DNA of 64,000 nt from Rhizobiales bacterium IMCC20636 (GCA_016865015.1 CP018226.1:4247001-4311000), one strand, 5' to 3'; counted from the first letter of the stretch, positions 36,784 through 48,250 are shown. The notes: a model not told the origin generated them from the letters alone. Translations and numbers: made by a program.

Positions 36784-36992
36784 GATGAGTTCGGACCGGA
36801 GACCCAAATCCTGGCTGACTTGTAACCTGTGACGCAAAGACTTGAAAGCCTTCGCACTGCTCCCTTTCCACAGAACCGCCAGCGTTGAAAACCCGCATGA
36901 TTTTCCAATCCTTTCGCAAGTCACCGGACATGACAGGAAATTTATTTCCCCGGCACTTTGCCAAGGTGTTTTTCCGCGCTAGATAGGAGCGC

Positions 36993-37511
36993 ATGGATCA
37001 TCAATCTTCATCCCAGCCGGCTCAGCCCCGCTCTGACAGCGCCCCGATCTTTGCTGCGCGTCTGACGCCCTACCGCTCTTTGGGTCGGACGGGGTTTCTG
37101 GTTTTAATGGTGAGTCTGTCGATCATTTGTTTTTTTGCCGGATTGCTGTTCTTTGCAATCGGTGCGTGGCCGGTTTTCGGGTTTTTCGGGCTGGATGTGT
37201 TGCTGATCTTCATTGCCTTCAAACTGAATTACCGCTCTGCCCGCGCCTATGAAGACGTGATCTTGTCAGAAGATCGCCTGCACATCCGTAAAGTCAGTGC
37301 AAAAGGTGCGGAACAGGAATTCAGCTTCAATCCGTTCTGGGTGCGCCTGGCCATCAACCGGGAAGAGGATGAAGGTGTCACGGCGCTGACGCTGACCAGC
37401 CACGGGCAGTCGCTCGGGATCGGCAGTTTTCTGAACCCCGGAGACAGGGAAACCTTTGGCCACGCCTTGCGGGAAGCGCTGAAAGCAGCGCGACGACCAG
37501 TGTTTTCGTAG
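36993..37511 (+). CDS. DUF2244 membrane protein
   Basis: 172 residues. Two adjacent membrane segments (about 34-76) are followed by a soluble domain with ILSEDRLHIRKVSAKG and FNPFWVRL, the pattern of the alphaproteobacterial DUF2244 family. Function unknown; members often sit near nth, as here. It is convergent with the MFS gene downstream. Confidence 0.85.
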   Translation: MDHQSSSQPAQPRSDSAPIFAARLTPYRSLGRTGFLVLMVSLSIICFFAGLLFFAIGAWPVFGFFGLDVLLIFIAFKLNYRSARAYEDVILSEDRLHIRKVSAKGAEQEFSFNPFWVRLAINREEDEGVTALTLTSHGQSLGIGSFLNPGDRETFGHALREALKAARRPVFS

Positions 37512-37521
37512 AAGCTGCGGT

Positions 37522-38784
37522 TTATTGCGCAGCGGCTGGTGTCGCGTCTGCGCTGGGCAGTTTTCGGGGAAGGATTACGGCGGCGGACAGCACCACAAAC
37601 CCCACGCCCGCGAGAATACGAAACAGGGTGTCAAAGCCCCAATTGTCATACACGAAGGCGATCAGCGGCAATGACAGCGCCAGAACCGTAAAGGCAACGA
37701 CATATCGGACTGCATAGATACGGGCCCGATAGGCACCACTGGCCATTTTACCAATCATGTAATCATTGATCGGTATCTGGCCAAAGGCGCCGAGCATGAA
37801 GCCCAGCGCGACCGCCAGAGCCGCAGCGTCAGTCAATCCCGGCATCATGGCAAAAAAGACCAGTTGTATGGTTCCAACTGCCATCAGCACGGGACGCGGT
37901 CCAAAGCGATCCAGCATGCTGCCGACCACCAGTTGCGCCATCGAGGCCACAGCAAACACCAGAAATGCAAGCGTGCCGACCAGCGTCGCGACATCTGTCT
38001 GCCCGGATTGCGAAACAACACTGCCTACCGAAGACAGTTGAGCGAGAAGACCCTGCAGGCGTTCATCGAAAATTTTGGGCAACGCAAAAGTGGTGGACTG
38101 AAAGGTGATTGACGCAACAGCGGTTGTCAGAAACACGATTGCGGAGACCCGCCTGACCAGAGCACGGTGCGGTGCTGACCCCTTGGACACCTGCGCCTGC
38201 GATACCTGCCGTGGGGCAGCATGATCTGCACGCACACTCTCGCGGCGCAGCAGACTATAAATCACTCCGACTGCAACCGAGAAAACTCCCGGCAGAATGA
38301 ATGCCAGCCGCCAGCCGCCATGGTCGATCAGGTAGCCAGTAAGAAGGGCGGCACTGGCGACGCCAAGATTGCCCCACACACCATTGGCAGCAATCCGCAT
38401 GCCGGTGTTGCGCCACTTCATGGTCACGATGGCCAATCCGACCGGGTGATAGATCGCAGCGAAGATGCCCGTCACAAACAGGCCGATGCCGATCTGTAAC
38501 GGGGATGTGGCAAAACCGGTCGCAACCGATGCCAGACCAATGCCGACAAAGAACACGCACATCATGCCATCACGGCTCCACTTGTCCGCCAGCCAGCCCG
38601 CAGGCAGCGAAAACAGGCCAAAGGCAAAGAAGCCGGGCGTTGCATAAGCCAGAAGATCGGCATATCCGATGCCCCATTCCCGATGCAGTGCGAGGGCCGC
38701 AACCGTCGCGAAAATCAGCATGAACAAATGGTCGAGGAAGTGACCAATATTGAGTAGAAGAAAATACAGTCGATCCCGGGTCAT
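37522..38784 (-). CDS. MFS transporter
   Basis: 420 residues with 12 predicted spans in two halves and the intracellular loop motif GWLADKWSRDG near residue 63, typical of major facilitator proteins. The N-terminus (LLNIGHFLDHLFMLIF) resembles the fosmidomycin-resistance-like branch. The export or import substrate is unknown. A single gene, divergent from the ogt-like gene. Confidence 0.88.
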   Translation of the reverse strand: MTRDRLYFLLLNIGHFLDHLFMLIFATVAALALHREWGIGYADLLAYATPGFFAFGLFSLPAGWLADKWSRDGMMCVFFVGIGLASVATGFATSPLQIGIGLFVTGIFAAIYHPVGLAIVTMKWRNTGMRIAANGVWGNLGVASAALLTGYLIDHGGWRLAFILPGVFSVAVGVIYSLLRRESVRADHAAPRQVSQAQVSKGSAPHRALVRRVSAIVFLTTAVASITFQSTTFALPKIFDERLQGLLAQLSSVGSVVSQSGQTDVATLVGTLAFLVFAVASMAQLVVGSMLDRFGPRPVLMAVGTIQLVFFAMMPGLTDAAALAVALGFMLGAFGQIPINDYMIGKMASGAYRARIYAVRYVVAFTVLALSLPLIAFVYDNWGFDTLFRILAGVGFVVLSAAVILPRKLPSADATPAAAQ

Positions 38785-38977
38785 TGGTGTGATTGTCCTG
38801 TGATAAGCACTGTGCGCCAGTCGTGGCGCTGTGCTTTGCTGTTACCGAGTGTAAGCCAAGTGTTTGTGTTTGGCGAGAATGACGAACGGCGCGGCAGAAC
38901 AACGTCCCGCCTCCACTGCACAAGAATCGGGTGGCGTGGAAATCATCCTTGTGGTCCTTTAAGCGTGTCATTCACTG

Positions 38978-39901
38978 ATGAGACCAAAAATCATGTCCCT
39001 TCCACTAAGCGCTGCCGATCTGAAACACGCCATGCCTGTTGCGGCAACGGATCTGACTGCTGCTCGGGATTACGATGTGGTGCGGCGGGTCATTGAACAT
39101 ATTTCTGAAAATTATCAGGAGCAACCCAATTTGGAAACACTGGCGGATCTGGTGGGCCTGTCACCGTTTCATCTGCAAAAACTGTTCACTCGCTGGGCGG
39201 GCCTGTCACCCAAGGGCTTTTTGCAATGTGTGACACTGGATCATGCCCGCCGTCTGCTGGAAGGTGGAGACAGTATTCTGGATGTCTCTTACGATCTGGG
39301 CCTGTCCGGGCCGGGGCGGCTGCATGATCTGATGGTGAATTCGGAAGCCATGTCGCCGGGCAGTTACAAATCCAAAGGCAGTGGGCTGACGATCTCTTAT
39401 GGCTTCCATGACAGCCCGTTTGGCATTGCGCTGGTGATGGCGACAGACCGGGGGCTTTGCGGCCTTTCCTTTGCCGATGCGGGCAATGAAGAACCCGCCT
39501 TTGCGGATATGGCGCGACGCTGGCCACAAGCAGATTTTGTTGCAGCACCGGACACGACTGCACCTTTCATAAACAAAATATTCGCCCAGACAGAGGTCGA
39601 CCAGCCGCTTCGGGTGGTGCTGATCGGGACGGATTTTGAAGTGCGCGTCTGGGATGCGTTGCTGGGCATTCCCATGGGCGCGGCGACTACCTATTCATCG
39701 CTGGCCGACACAATTGGAAAGCCAAAGGCAGCGCGTGCTGTGGGCGGCGCCGTAGGGCGCAACCCGATTTCCTTTGTGGTGCCCTGCCATCGTGTGATCG
39801 GCAAAAGCGGAGGCCTGACCGGCTATCACTGGGGCCTGACGCGCAAGCGCGCAATCCTGGGCTGGGAAGCCGGGCAGATCGCCCGACCTGAAGGGAATTA
39901 A
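38978..39901 (+). CDS. AraC-type/methylated-DNA-protein cysteine methyltransferase fusion (Ada-like)
   Basis: 307 residues. An AraC helix-turn-helix (about 34-130, [19 protein letters not shown]) is joined to an O6-alkylguanine methyltransferase domain (about 140-300) with the acceptor Cys270 in VVPCHRVIG. The N-terminal zinc domain of Escherichia coli Ada, which senses methylphosphotriesters, is absent. It should repair O6-alkylguanine and may act as an adaptive-response activator by another route. The start could also be the ATG at 38993. Its stop overlaps the convergent gpmA stop. Confidence 0.88.
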   Translation: MRPKIMSLPLSAADLKHAMPVAATDLTAARDYDVVRRVIEHISENYQEQPNLETLADLVGLSPFHLQKLFTRWAGLSPKGFLQCVTLDHARRLLEGGDSILDVSYDLGLSGPGRLHDLMVNSEAMSPGSYKSKGSGLTISYGFHDSPFGIALVMATDRGLCGLSFADAGNEEPAFADMARRWPQADFVAAPDTTAPFINKIFAQTEVDQPLRVVLIGTDFEVRVWDALLGIPMGAATTYSSLADTIGKPKAARAVGGAVGRNPISFVVPCHRVIGKSGGLTGYHWGLTRKRAILGWEAGQIARPEGN

Positions 39902-40512
39902 AGCGTTTCGCAGCTTTCGACCGTCGTATCGGCCTTCAGGCGAAAGATCATGGGCTGACCGGTAACGATCTCGCGCTTGAGGATCTGCACGGTATCAAGC
40001 TTTTCCAGAACCATCACCAGCGACCGAATCGAGTTGCCATGGGCCGCCACCAGAACTTTTTCACCGGACATCACGCGCGGCAAAATCTCCGTCAGGTAAT
40101 AGGGCAGCACACGCGCGCCGGTGTCTTTCAGACTTTCACCACCTGGTGGCGGAACATCATAGGAGCGGCGCCAGATGTGAACCTGCTCTTCGCCCCATTT
40201 CTTGCGGGCATCATCCTTGTTCAATCCGGCCAGATCGCCATAGTCACGTTCGTTCAAAGCCTGATCGCGAATGGTTGGCAAGTCAGGTTGCCCCAACTCC
40301 TCCAGCAGCAGATCACAGGTGTGCTGGGCACGGATCAAATCCGATGTGAAGGCCACATCAAACGTAATGCCTTTGGCCTTCAGCGCACGACCGCCAGCCT
40401 TGGCTTCCTCGATTCCCTTTTCCGTCAGATCAGGGTCTTTCCAGCCGGTAAACAGGTTTTTGAGATTCCATTCGCTTTGGCCGTGACGGACCAGAACCAG
40501 TAAACGTTCCAT
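39898..40512 (-). CDS. gpmA: 2,3-bisphosphoglycerate-dependent phosphoglycerate mutase
   Basis: Glycolytic/gluconeogenic interconversion of 3- and 2-phosphoglycerate. 204 residues from [16 protein letters not shown] (phosphohistidine His10); the frame to 40560 overlaps dapB and is not used. [14 protein letters not shown] and [10 protein letters not shown] are typical. It is shorter than the roughly 250-residue enterobacterial enzyme, which is normal for this alphaproteobacterial type. It follows dapB by 22 bases. Confidence 0.94.
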   Translation of the reverse strand: MERLLVLVRHGQSEWNLKNLFTGWKDPDLTEKGIEEAKAGGRALKAKGITFDVAFTSDLIRAQHTCDLLLEELGQPDLPTIRDQALNERDYGDLAGLNKDDARKKWGEEQVHIWRRSYDVPPPGGESLKDTGARVLPYYLTEILPRVMSGEKVLVAAHGNSIRSLVMVLEKLDTVQILKREIVTGQPMIFRLKADTTVESCETL

Positions 40513-40534
40513 AAAAGTCTCCCGGGACAAGCCC

Positions 40535-41350
40535 TTAAGTGTTTGAAAGCCCCAAAACATCCTGCATGTTGTAAAGGCCCGGTTTCTGAGGGAAAGCCCA
40601 AAGCGCAGCCTTCACCGCACCTTGTGCAAAAATTGTTCTGTCTTCTGCAATATGGGACAGTTCGACACGTTCACCATCCCCTGCGAAGATCACCGAATGG
40701 GTGCCGACCACCGATCCACCGCGCAAGGATGCAAAGCCGATATTGCCTGGTTTGCGTGCACCGGTGATGCCATCACGGCCACGCTCGGAATTGTCTGCCA
40801 GATCAATACCGCGCCCGGTGGCAGCGGCCTCACCCAGCAGAAGAGCGGTTCCGGACGGCGCATCGACCTTGTTGCGATGATGCATTTCCAGAACTTCAAT
40901 GTCCCATTCAAGCCCCAGCGCTTTCGCGCCCTGTTCGACAAGCACGGACAGCAGATTGACCCCAAGGCTCATATTGCCGGATTTGACAATCCGGGCATGG
41001 CGTGACGCGGCAACAATTTTACCGTCATCCTCAGCCGCTATACCGGTGGTGCCGATGACATGGACAATACGCGCCTGTGCCGCATATTCAGCGAAGGTCA
41101 GCGTGGCTTCGGGGGAAGTGAAATCCAATACGGCGTCGGCGGCGGCAAATGCTACCAGCGCATCGTCGGTGACGGGAACGCCCAATGGCTGCAGACCTGC
41201 CAGCGAACCGGCATCCTGCCCCATGCAATCAGCTTCCGGACGCTCAATTGCGGCCACAAGCTTTGCCCCGGCAATCCCATCAATGGCCGTGATCAAGGCC
41301 CGCCCCATGCGCCCGCCAGCGCCCACAACTACTATTCTCAAATCGGCCAT
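40535..41350 (-). CDS. dapB: 4-hydroxy-tetrahydrodipicolinate reductase
   Basis: Second committed step of the diaminopimelate/lysine pathway. 271 residues with the nucleotide motif [10 protein letters not shown] (near residue 10) and the active-site [14 protein letters not shown]. Upstream of gpmA on the same strand, an order common in Hyphomicrobiales. Confidence 0.96.
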   Translation of the reverse strand: MADLRIVVVGAGGRMGRALITAIDGIAGAKLVAAIERPEADCMGQDAGSLAGLQPLGVPVTDDALVAFAAADAVLDFTSPEATLTFAEYAAQARIVHVIGTTGIAAEDDGKIVAASRHARIVKSGNMSLGVNLLSVLVEQGAKALGLEWDIEVLEMHHRNKVDAPSGTALLLGEAAATGRGIDLADNSERGRDGITGARKPGNIGFASLRGGSVVGTHSVIFAGDGERVELSHIAEDRTIFAQGAVKAALWAFPQKPGLYNMQDVLGLSNT

Positions 41351-41414
41351 AAAAGTCTCCTGTTGGGAAACGATCTAGCACACAGTCCGTCTATGGCCAA
41401 CCAACAGTAGAAGC

Positions 41415-41447
41415 AAAAAAGGCCGGGTGTTTCCACCCGGCCTTTTT
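41415..41447 (-). terminator. Intrinsic terminator after pnp (possibly bidirectional)
   Basis: GGCCGGGTG (41421-41429) pairs perfectly with CACCCGGCC (41434-41442) around a 4-base loop. An A-run precedes and a T-run follows, so the minus-strand transcript from pnp ends in a U-tract. It separates pnp from dapB. Confidence 0.9.
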
Positions 41448-41464
41448 AACAAACAAACGAGAAT

Positions 41465-43576
41465 TTACTCTTGTTCGATCTCTTTGCCAGTTTCCTGATC
41501 GACGACTTTCATCGACAGGCGAACCTTGCCGCGATCGTCAAAGCCCATCAGCTTGACCCAGACCTTGTCGCCTTCCTTGACCACATCCGTGGTTTTGGCA
41601 ACGCGCTCATTGGCCAGTTGGGAAATGTGGACCAGACCGTCCTTGGCACCGAAGAAGTTGACGAAAGCGCCAAAATCAACTGCCTTGACCACTGTACCCT
41701 GATAGATGTGACCCACTTCAGGATCGTCAGTGATGGAGCGGATCCAGGCGATCGCAGCTTCGATGGATTTGCCATCGGAAGACGCAATCTTGATGGTGCC
41801 ATCGTCTTCGATGTTCACCTTGGCGCCGGTTTTCTCCACGATTTCGCGGATGACCTTGCCACCAGTGCCGATAACTTCGCGGATTTTATCAACCGGAATT
41901 TTCAGCTGTTCGATGCGTGGTGCAAATTCACCAAGTTCCGGACGGGACTCAGTCAGAGCCTTCGCCATTTCACCCAGAATGTGCTCACGACCGTCCTTGG
42001 CCTGAGCCAGAGCGATTTTCATGATTTCTTCGGTGATGCCATCGATCTTGATGTCCATCTGCAGAGCGGTGATGCCCTCATCGGAACCGGCAACCTTGAA
42101 GTCCATATCGCCAAGATGATCTTCATCACCCAGAATATCGGACAGAACGGCAAAGTTTTCGCCTTCCTTGATCAGGCCCATTGCGATACCGGCAACCGGA
42201 CGGCGCAGAGGAACACCAGCATCCATCAGAGCCAGCGATGTGCCGCAAACCGTTGCCATGGAAGATGATCCATTGGACTCGGTGATTTCCGACACAATAC
42301 GCAGCGTGTACGGGAATTCATGATGCGGTGGACGCACAGGGTTCACAGCGCGCCATGCCAGCTTGCCGTGGCCGATTTCGCGGCGGCCTGGTGTGCCCAT
42401 GCGACCAGCTTCACCGACAGAGTATGGCGGGAAGTTGTAATGCAGCATGAACTGTTCTTTGTACGTGCCGGTCAGCGCGTCGATGAACTGCTCATCATCG
42501 GCTGTGCCCAATGTGGCAACAACAAGTGCCTGTGTTTCACCACGGGTGAACAGAGAGGAACCGTGTGCGCGTGGCAATGTGCCAACTTCAGCAACAATCT
42601 GACGCACGGTTTTGGTATCACGTCCATCAATGCGGCTGCCGTCTTTCAGAATTCGGCCACGAACAATGTTGCTTTCCAGTTTCTTGACCTGATCGCCAAG
42701 AATATTCTTGTCGTCCGGGCTTGCGCCCTCTGGCAGAAGTGCTTCCATGACTTTCGCCTTGGCGTCGGAAATGGCATCGCGGCGTGGTTCTTTTTCCTGA
42801 ATGTCGTAAGCAGCGTTCAGATCGGCTTCGACCAGATCCTTGACCTTTGCATAAAGTTCAGAATGATCCGCAGCAATATGGTTGCGTGGTGCCTTGGCAG
42901 CTTTTTCAGCCAGTTGGATAATGGCTTCGATCACAGGCTGAAATTCGCGGTGGCCGAACATGACGGCACCCAGCATGATTTCTTCGGACAGTTCCTGAGC
43001 TTCGGATTCAACCATCAGAACCGCATCGCCCGTACCGGCAACAACCAGATCAAGCTTGCTGTCTTCCATCACATCTAGCGGTGGATTGAGCACATATTCA
43101 CCATCGATATAACCGACACGCGCACCACCGATCGGGCCCATGAATGGCACACCGGAAATGGTCAGCGCAGCAGATGCGCCAACAAGTGCGACGATATCTG
43201 GATCATTTTCCAGATCGTGAGACAAAACTGTCAGAACAATCTGGGTTTCATTCTTGTAGCCAGCAGCGAACAGAGGGCGGATCGGGCGATCGATCAGCCG
43301 CGATGTCAGTGTTTCCTTTTCAGCCGGACGGCCTTCGCGCTTGAAGAAGCCGCCTGGAATCTTGCCGGCAGCATAGGTCTTTTCCTGATAGTTCACGGTC
43401 AGTGGGAAAAAATCCTGGCCTGGCTTTGCTGTGCGGGCTGAAACCGCAGTGGCCAAAACAGTGGTTTCACCATAGGTGATCATGACGGCCCCATCGGCCT
43501 GACGAGCTACACGGCCCGTTTCCATGATCAAAGGGCGTCCGCCCCATTCAATTTCTACACGTTGTGTATCAAACAT
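41465..43576 (-). CDS. pnp: Polyribonucleotide nucleotidyltransferase
   Basis: Phosphorolytic 3'-5' exoribonuclease of the degradosome. 703 residues: two RNase PH domains (about 1-230 and 305-545) joined by a helical domain, then KH (about 555-615) and S1 (about 620-690) RNA-binding domains. It follows rpsO as in most bacteria. Its 270-base leader holds three tight hairpins (43642-43719), probably the substrate for autoregulation through RNase III. Confidence 0.97.
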   Translation of the reverse strand: MFDTQRVEIEWGGRPLIMETGRVARQADGAVMITYGETTVLATAVSARTAKPGQDFFPLTVNYQEKTYAAGKIPGGFFKREGRPAEKETLTSRLIDRPIRPLFAAGYKNETQIVLTVLSHDLENDPDIVALVGASAALTISGVPFMGPIGGARVGYIDGEYVLNPPLDVMEDSKLDLVVAGTGDAVLMVESEAQELSEEIMLGAVMFGHREFQPVIEAIIQLAEKAAKAPRNHIAADHSELYAKVKDLVEADLNAAYDIQEKEPRRDAISDAKAKVMEALLPEGASPDDKNILGDQVKKLESNIVRGRILKDGSRIDGRDTKTVRQIVAEVGTLPRAHGSSLFTRGETQALVVATLGTADDEQFIDALTGTYKEQFMLHYNFPPYSVGEAGRMGTPGRREIGHGKLAWRAVNPVRPPHHEFPYTLRIVSEITESNGSSSMATVCGTSLALMDAGVPLRRPVAGIAMGLIKEGENFAVLSDILGDEDHLGDMDFKVAGSDEGITALQMDIKIDGITEEIMKIALAQAKDGREHILGEMAKALTESRPELGEFAPRIEQLKIPVDKIREVIGTGGKVIREIVEKTGAKVNIEDDGTIKIASSDGKSIEAAIAWIRSITDDPEVGHIYQGTVVKAVDFGAFVNFFGAKDGLVHISQLANERVAKTTDVVKEGDKVWVKLMGFDDRGKVRLSMKVVDQETGKEIEQE

Positions 43577-43641
43577 TTTTTGTGTCTTACCTTCTTGTCA
43601 ATGGACAGGATGAAAACGGCCTTCCGTCTTCATCGATAGTT

Positions 43642-43719
43642 TGGCGCGACCATCGCGCCAGAGTGTTGAATTGGCGCGATGATCGCGCCAAATACATCAA
43701 TAGGTGCGGAAACCGCACC
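43642..43719 (-). promoter_or_regulatory. Three consecutive hairpins in the pnp leader
   Basis: TGGCGCGA/TCGCGCCA (43642-43660), TTGGCGCGA/TCGCGCCAA (43671-43691) and GGTGCGG/CCGCACC (43703-43719) are perfect stems of 8, 9 and 7 bp, each with a 3-base loop. The first two share sequence. In Escherichia coli a hairpin in this position is cut by RNase III and then degraded by PNPase itself; a similar role is inferred. Confidence 0.7.
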
Positions 43720-43803
43720 CTGCATCTGAGCCATCGCAAGACAACGGGATGCTCTTGTGTTCAAAAGCATCTGATAATCCTGCCATGGCTCTGTTTGGTC
43801 TAA

Positions 43804-43835
43804 AAAATCAAAAAGGGCGCCGCATAGCGACGCCC
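43804..43835 (-). terminator. Intrinsic terminator after rpsO
   Basis: On the minus strand GGGCGTCGC (43835-43827) pairs with GCGGCGCCC (43823-43815) with one G-U pair and a 3-base loop, followed by a long T-rich tail. It lies 14 bases past the rpsO stop codon, so pnp transcription depends on read-through or a promoter within the leader. Confidence 0.85.
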
Positions 43836-43848
43836 GTTTTGTGTCGCA

Positions 43849-44118
43849 TCAGCGGCGCAGACCAAGCCGCTTGATGATGTCTGTGTAACGGCTTTCGTCA
43901 TTCGCTTTCAGATAGTCGAGCTGACGGCGCCGTTGAGAGACCATTTTCAGGAGGCCACGGCGGGAGTGATTGTCCTTGCCATGTGCTCTGAAATGTTCGG
44001 TCAGATTGCTGATACGCTCGCTGAGAATAGCGACCTGTACTTCTGGTGAGCCAGTGTCGTTTTCTACGCGGGCATACTCGCTGATGAGTTCCTGCTTACG
44101 TTCTGGAGTAATCGACAT
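43849..44118 (-). CDS. rpsO: 30S ribosomal protein S15
   Basis: 89-residue primary 16S rRNA-binding protein ([21 protein letters not shown]...), standard length. AAAGGA lies before the ATG at 44118. It is between truB and pnp in the canonical order. Confidence 0.98.
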   Translation of the reverse strand: MSITPERKQELISEYARVENDTGSPEVQVAILSERISNLTEHFRAHGKDNHSRRGLLKMVSQRRRQLDYLKANDESRYTDIIKRLGLRR

Positions 44119-44150
44119 CGGGTATCCTTTCTATGTAAACCATGCCGGTT

Positions 44151-45077
44151 TCAGCCGGCATTTTTAAAAACACGCTTGGGGATGAACTGGCCTTGATCCA
44201 CTGAGCCAATGGCCACCAAAGTGTTTTTGGTGGTTGCATAGGCTTCGGCAAGAGCAAGGGGGGCATCCCGTCCGCGCAACAATATGGCCTGGCCGTTCAA
44301 CAGCCGGACCGCTTCTGCTTCCGTGACGGCCAACGCCGGGATGTCGTCCAGCGCGGTCTCAACAGGATGCAGTACTGAAGCCATATCCGCTTCAGCGGGG
44401 TCTCTATGGCGCATTTCCTCCAAAAGTTCCAGCGAAATCATCTGGGATTCGTGAAATGGGCCAACTTGTGTGCGCCGCAACGCGCTGACATGGCCTTCCG
44501 TTCCCAACGAACGGGCCATGTCGCGGGCCATCGATCTGACATAGGTGCCTTTTCCGCACAAAACCTCAAATTCGGCGTGATCGGCATCCGGGCAGCTCAC
44601 CAGCGTCAACTGGTCGATTTGAACATCTCGTGGCTCCAGCTCAACGCTCTCGCCAGCACGAGCCAGATCATAGGCCCGCTCGCCATTGATCTTCAGCGCG
44701 CTGAAGGCCGGTGGAATTTGAGAAATGAGGCCTGTAAAACGGGGTAAAACGGCTTCGATCGATGATTGGTCAGGGCGGTTCTGTGATGTTGCAACCACGT
44801 CCCCTTCGCCATCATCGGTGCTGGTCGCCTCACCCCATTTGACTGTGAAACGATAGGTTTTCTGGCCGTCCTGGGCAAAGGGAACCGTTTTGGTGGCATG
44901 ACCCAGCGCAATCGGCAGCATGCCTGTTGCCAACGGATCAAGCGTTCCGGCATGCCCCGCCTTTTTGGCATCAAACAGCCAGCGTACTTTGGAAACAGCC
45001 TGTGTCGATCCAAGCCCCAGAGGTTTGTCGAGCAGGACCCAGCCATGGATATCCTGACCTTTTTTACGGCGCGCCAT
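44151..45077 (-). CDS. truB: tRNA pseudouridine(55) synthase
   Basis: Forms pseudouridine 55 in the T-loop of tRNAs. 308 residues with catalytic Asp47 in [13 protein letters not shown] and the C-terminal PUA-like part. It starts 5 bases after the rbfA stop, so the two are coupled. Confidence 0.97.
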   Translation of the reverse strand: MARRKKGQDIHGWVLLDKPLGLGSTQAVSKVRWLFDAKKAGHAGTLDPLATGMLPIALGHATKTVPFAQDGQKTYRFTVKWGEATSTDDGEGDVVATSQNRPDQSSIEAVLPRFTGLISQIPPAFSALKINGERAYDLARAGESVELEPRDVQIDQLTLVSCPDADHAEFEVLCGKGTYVRSMARDMARSLGTEGHVSALRRTQVGPFHESQMISLELLEEMRHRDPAEADMASVLHPVETALDDIPALAVTEAEAVRLLNGQAILLRGRDAPLALAEAYATTKNTLVAIGSVDQGQFIPKRVFKNAG

Positions 45078-45082
45078 TGTGA

Positions 45083-45532
45083 TCAGGCTCCGCTGTCATC
45101 ATCCGCTTCAGGGGCGTCATCTGGTGCTTCATCAGGGGCTGCCAGATCAGCCAAAACCTTGGGTTGGCGCAGCAGGTCTTCAATCCGGCTGGCTTCGTCA
45201 TAGCGGTTATCTGCAAAGAATTTGATTTCCGGCATGTATTTGAGCGTCATGTCCTTGGCGATGCGACCACGGATGAATTTGGCATGACCGTTCAACAGTT
45301 TCGCCAGTTCCTCGCCATCGCCGCCGCCCAATGGTGCGACATAGACACTAGCCAGCTTCAGATCGGTTGACATCCGCGCTTCCGACACAGTGACCATGAT
45401 GCGTTCTAGCTCCGGTTCACGCACTTCGCCGCGGCGCAGACATTCATCCACAGCACGACGAACAACTTCACCCACCCGCAGCATGCGCTGGGTTGGCTCT
45501 TTGCTTATACTTTTATGCCCGGAACGGCCCAT
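45083..45532 (-). CDS. rbfA: Ribosome-binding factor A
   Basis: Late 30S maturation factor. 149 residues from [22 protein letters not shown] at 45532; the frame to 45574 would run through the infB terminator hairpin. The KH-like core ends near residue 115 and is followed by an acidic Asp/Glu/Ala tail. Just downstream of infB as usual, but separated from it by a strong hairpin terminator. Confidence 0.95.
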   Translation of the reverse strand: MGRSGHKSISKEPTQRMLRVGEVVRRAVDECLRRGEVREPELERIMVTVSEARMSTDLKLASVYVAPLGGGDGEELAKLLNGHAKFIRGRIAKDMTLKYMPEIKFFADNRYDEASRIEDLLRQPKVLADLAAPDEAPDDAPEADDDSGA

Positions 45533-45543
45533 TATCTTGTCCA

Positions 45544-45585
45544 GAAAAAATAACGCCATGCCTGGCATAACCAAGGCATGGCGTT
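45544..45585 (-). terminator. Intrinsic terminator between infB and rbfA
   Basis: AACGCCATGCC (45552-45562) and GGCATGGCGTT (45575-45585) form a perfect 11-bp stem. The minus-strand transcript then runs into ATTTTTT. It begins 13 bases after the infB stop. Because rbfA-truB lie just beyond, it probably attenuates and does not fully end the operon. Confidence 0.85.
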
Positions 45586-45598
45586 GATTGGAAATCAG

Positions 45599-48250
45599 TT
45601 AGAGCGAGCGGATAATCGTTTCGACCCGATAACACTCAATGACATCGCCTTTGCGCATATCCTGATAGTTTTCAAATGCCATGCCGCATTCCTGTCCGGC
45701 ATTCACTTCTTTCACTTCATCCTTGAAGCGTTTCAGTGTGGACAGTTTGCCTTCATGGATCACGACATCATCACGGATAAGACGCACGTGTTGGCCACGC
45801 TCGACCTTGCCGTCAGTGATGAGACAACCGGCAACCTTGCCAACCTTGGATACGTTGAACGTATCCAGAATTTCAGCATTGCCCAGCATATGTTCGCGCA
45901 GTTCAGGCGACAGCATTCCGGACATCGCCGCTTTCACATCATCAATCAGATCATAGATGACATTGTAGTAGCGAATTTCGATGCCGTTTGCTTCAGCCGC
46001 TTCTCGTGCCTGCTTGTTGGCACGCACGTTGAAGCCCACCACCGGTGCGTTTGATGCGGCAGCCAGAGTAATATCGGTTTCGGTGATACCACCGGCTCCT
46101 GAGTGGATCACACGTGTTGCGACTTCGTCGGTGTTGAGTTTTTCCAGAGCGCCGACAATAGCTTCCAGCGATCCCTGCACATCTGCCTTGACGAGCAAAG
46201 GTGTTTCCTGTGCGTTGTCTGTCTGAAGCTGGTTCATCATGGCTTCCAGAGAGCCACGAGCGCCCCGCGCCATGACAGCTTCCTGCTTCACGCGCTGGCG
46301 ATACTCGGTGATTTCACGCGCCTGTGCTTCATTTTCAACAACAGCGAACTGATCACCAGCCTCAGGCGTACCTTGCAGACCAAGCACTTCCACCGGCATC
46401 GATGGCGGTGCAGATTTGATCTGATTGCCATGGTCATCAATCAATGCCCGTACCTTGCCCCATTCGGAGCCAAGCACAAGAATGTCGCCAACGCGCAGGG
46501 TTCCATTCTGCACAAGAACGGTCGCAACAGGACCACGGCCCTTGTCCAGTTGTGCTTCCACAACCGTACCACGGCCACTGCGATCCGGATTGGCCTTCAA
46601 TTCCAGGAATTCAGCCTGAAGAATAATGGCTTCCAGCAGCTTATCCAGATTGGTGCCTTTGAGAGCCGAGACTTCCACATCCAGAATATCACCGCCCATG
46701 CCTTCGACCTGAACTTCATATTGCAGCAGTTCAGTGCGCACACGGTTGGCATCAGCGCCTTCCACATCGATCTTGTTGATCGCAATGATCATCGGAACGC
46801 CAGCTGCTTTTGCGTGTGCAATCGCCTCTGCCGTCTGCGGCATCACGCCATCATCAGCCGCAACCACCAGAATGACGATATCGGTCGATTTGGCACCACG
46901 TGCCCGCATGGCGGTAAACGCCGCGTGACCCGGAGTATCAATGAAGGTGATCTTCTGGCCATCCTGCTCAACCTGATAGGCACCGATATGCTGGGTAATG
47001 CCACCGGCTTCCCCAGACACGATATTGGTTTTGCGGAATGCATCGAGCAACGATGTCTTGCCGTGGTCAACATGGCCCATGATGGTAACGATTGGCGGAC
47101 GCGGAATGCCTGTTCCATCATCGACAGCTTCAGTCACATCATCAAACAGGCCGCCCTCGACATCAGATTCAGAAACACGGCGCACCTTGTGGCCCATTTC
47201 TTCTGCGAGCAATTCAGCAGTATCTGCATCAATCACATCATTGATTTTCAGCATCTGACCCTGCTGCATGAGCAGCTTGATCACATCAACGGCGCGTTCG
47301 GCCATGCGGTTGGCCAGTTCCTGAATGGTAATGGTTTCAGGAATGACCACCTCACGGGAAATCTTCTCACGCGGCGACATCTGTGCAGCACGCTGTTTTT
47401 CACGCTCACGACGGCGTTTGATCGACGCCAATGATCGTGCCCGATCACCAGTGTTGTCTTCCAGCGCATTTGACAGCGTCAGCTTGCCCTTGCGACGGTC
47501 ATCCGTCTTGCGTGCGGTCTTGGAATCATCCTGTTCCTGCTCGCGGCCAGGACGTTTGACGGCGCGCAACACTTTTGTGTTCTTGGCATCCGGTTCACGT
47601 GTCTTGGTTGGGCGCGCAGTATCACCAGCTTCTTCAGCCGCCGCCAGATTGACAGCCTCTTCACGCATGCGAGCGCGTTCTGCCTCATCTTCAGCCGTCT
47701 TCTTGGCCTCAGCTTCGGCTTCTTCCCTGGCTTTTGTTTCGCGGCGGTTACGTTCCGCAGCTTCGCGCTGGGAGCGCTCTTCCTCTTCAGCCCGGCGACG
47801 GGCGATATCTTCCTGTTCGCGCGCCTTTGCACCAGCCAATGCCATTGCACGGGCGTCGCGTTCGCCGCTGGTCAGTGTGCGCACCATTTTGGCACCGCTG
47901 CGCTGACCGCCGCCAGAACGGTTCTGTGCGGGTCGACTTTGAACGGGTGGCCGCGCAACGCGACTGGCAGGACCGGTGACCGGTGCTGCGGGTGCCTTGG
48001 CCTTTGCAGCTGGTGTCGCAACAGGCGGGCGCGGCACCGACTCGATGGGTGCGCGCACGGTCTCGGCTACCGGAGCCGCCGGAGTTGTGCCCGGCATGTT
48101 GATCTTGCGTTTGCGTTTTTCCACGACCACGGCTTTTGACCGGCCATGAGAAAAACTCTGACGCACAGTGCCCTGCTGCTCCACTCCGCGTTTCAGCGAG
48201 AGAGTGGGGCGTGCGCCTTGCTTGTCGTCTGTGTTATCCGTATCGCTCAT
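45599..48250 (-). CDS. infB: Translation initiation factor IF-2
   Basis: 883 residues. The N-terminal region (about 1-300) is low-complexity, Ala/Pro-rich then a highly charged Arg/Glu coiled stretch. An IF2 N-domain (about 305-360) is followed by the GTPase with [22 protein letters not shown] and NKID, then domains II-IV. It places fMet-tRNA on the 30S subunit. AGGA lies before the ATG. Located between ylxR and rbfA as in the nusA-infB operon of most bacteria. Confidence 0.97.
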   Translation of the reverse strand: MSDTDNTDDKQGARPTLSLKRGVEQQGTVRQSFSHGRSKAVVVEKRKRKINMPGTTPAAPVAETVRAPIESVPRPPVATPAAKAKAPAAPVTGPASRVARPPVQSRPAQNRSGGGQRSGAKMVRTLTSGERDARAMALAGAKAREQEDIARRRAEEEERSQREAAERNRRETKAREEAEAEAKKTAEDEAERARMREEAVNLAAAEEAGDTARPTKTREPDAKNTKVLRAVKRPGREQEQDDSKTARKTDDRRKGKLTLSNALEDNTGDRARSLASIKRRREREKQRAAQMSPREKISREVVIPETITIQELANRMAERAVDVIKLLMQQGQMLKINDVIDADTAELLAEEMGHKVRRVSESDVEGGLFDDVTEAVDDGTGIPRPPIVTIMGHVDHGKTSLLDAFRKTNIVSGEAGGITQHIGAYQVEQDGQKITFIDTPGHAAFTAMRARGAKSTDIVILVVAADDGVMPQTAEAIAHAKAAGVPMIIAINKIDVEGADANRVRTELLQYEVQVEGMGGDILDVEVSALKGTNLDKLLEAIILQAEFLELKANPDRSGRGTVVEAQLDKGRGPVATVLVQNGTLRVGDILVLGSEWGKVRALIDDHGNQIKSAPPSMPVEVLGLQGTPEAGDQFAVVENEAQAREITEYRQRVKQEAVMARGARGSLEAMMNQLQTDNAQETPLLVKADVQGSLEAIVGALEKLNTDEVATRVIHSGAGGITETDITLAAASNAPVVGFNVRANKQAREAAEANGIEIRYYNVIYDLIDDVKAAMSGMLSPELREHMLGNAEILDTFNVSKVGKVAGCLITDGKVERGQHVRLIRDDVVIHEGKLSTLKRFKDEVKEVNAGQECGMAFENYQDMRKGDVIECYRVETIIRSL

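Noticed and set aside
46103-47434. 443-codon open frame on the plus strand opposite infB
   Set aside because: Its product is a His/Asn/Phe-rich reverse reading of the strongly biased infB codons with no recognisable domain or ribosome binding site; infB is certain.
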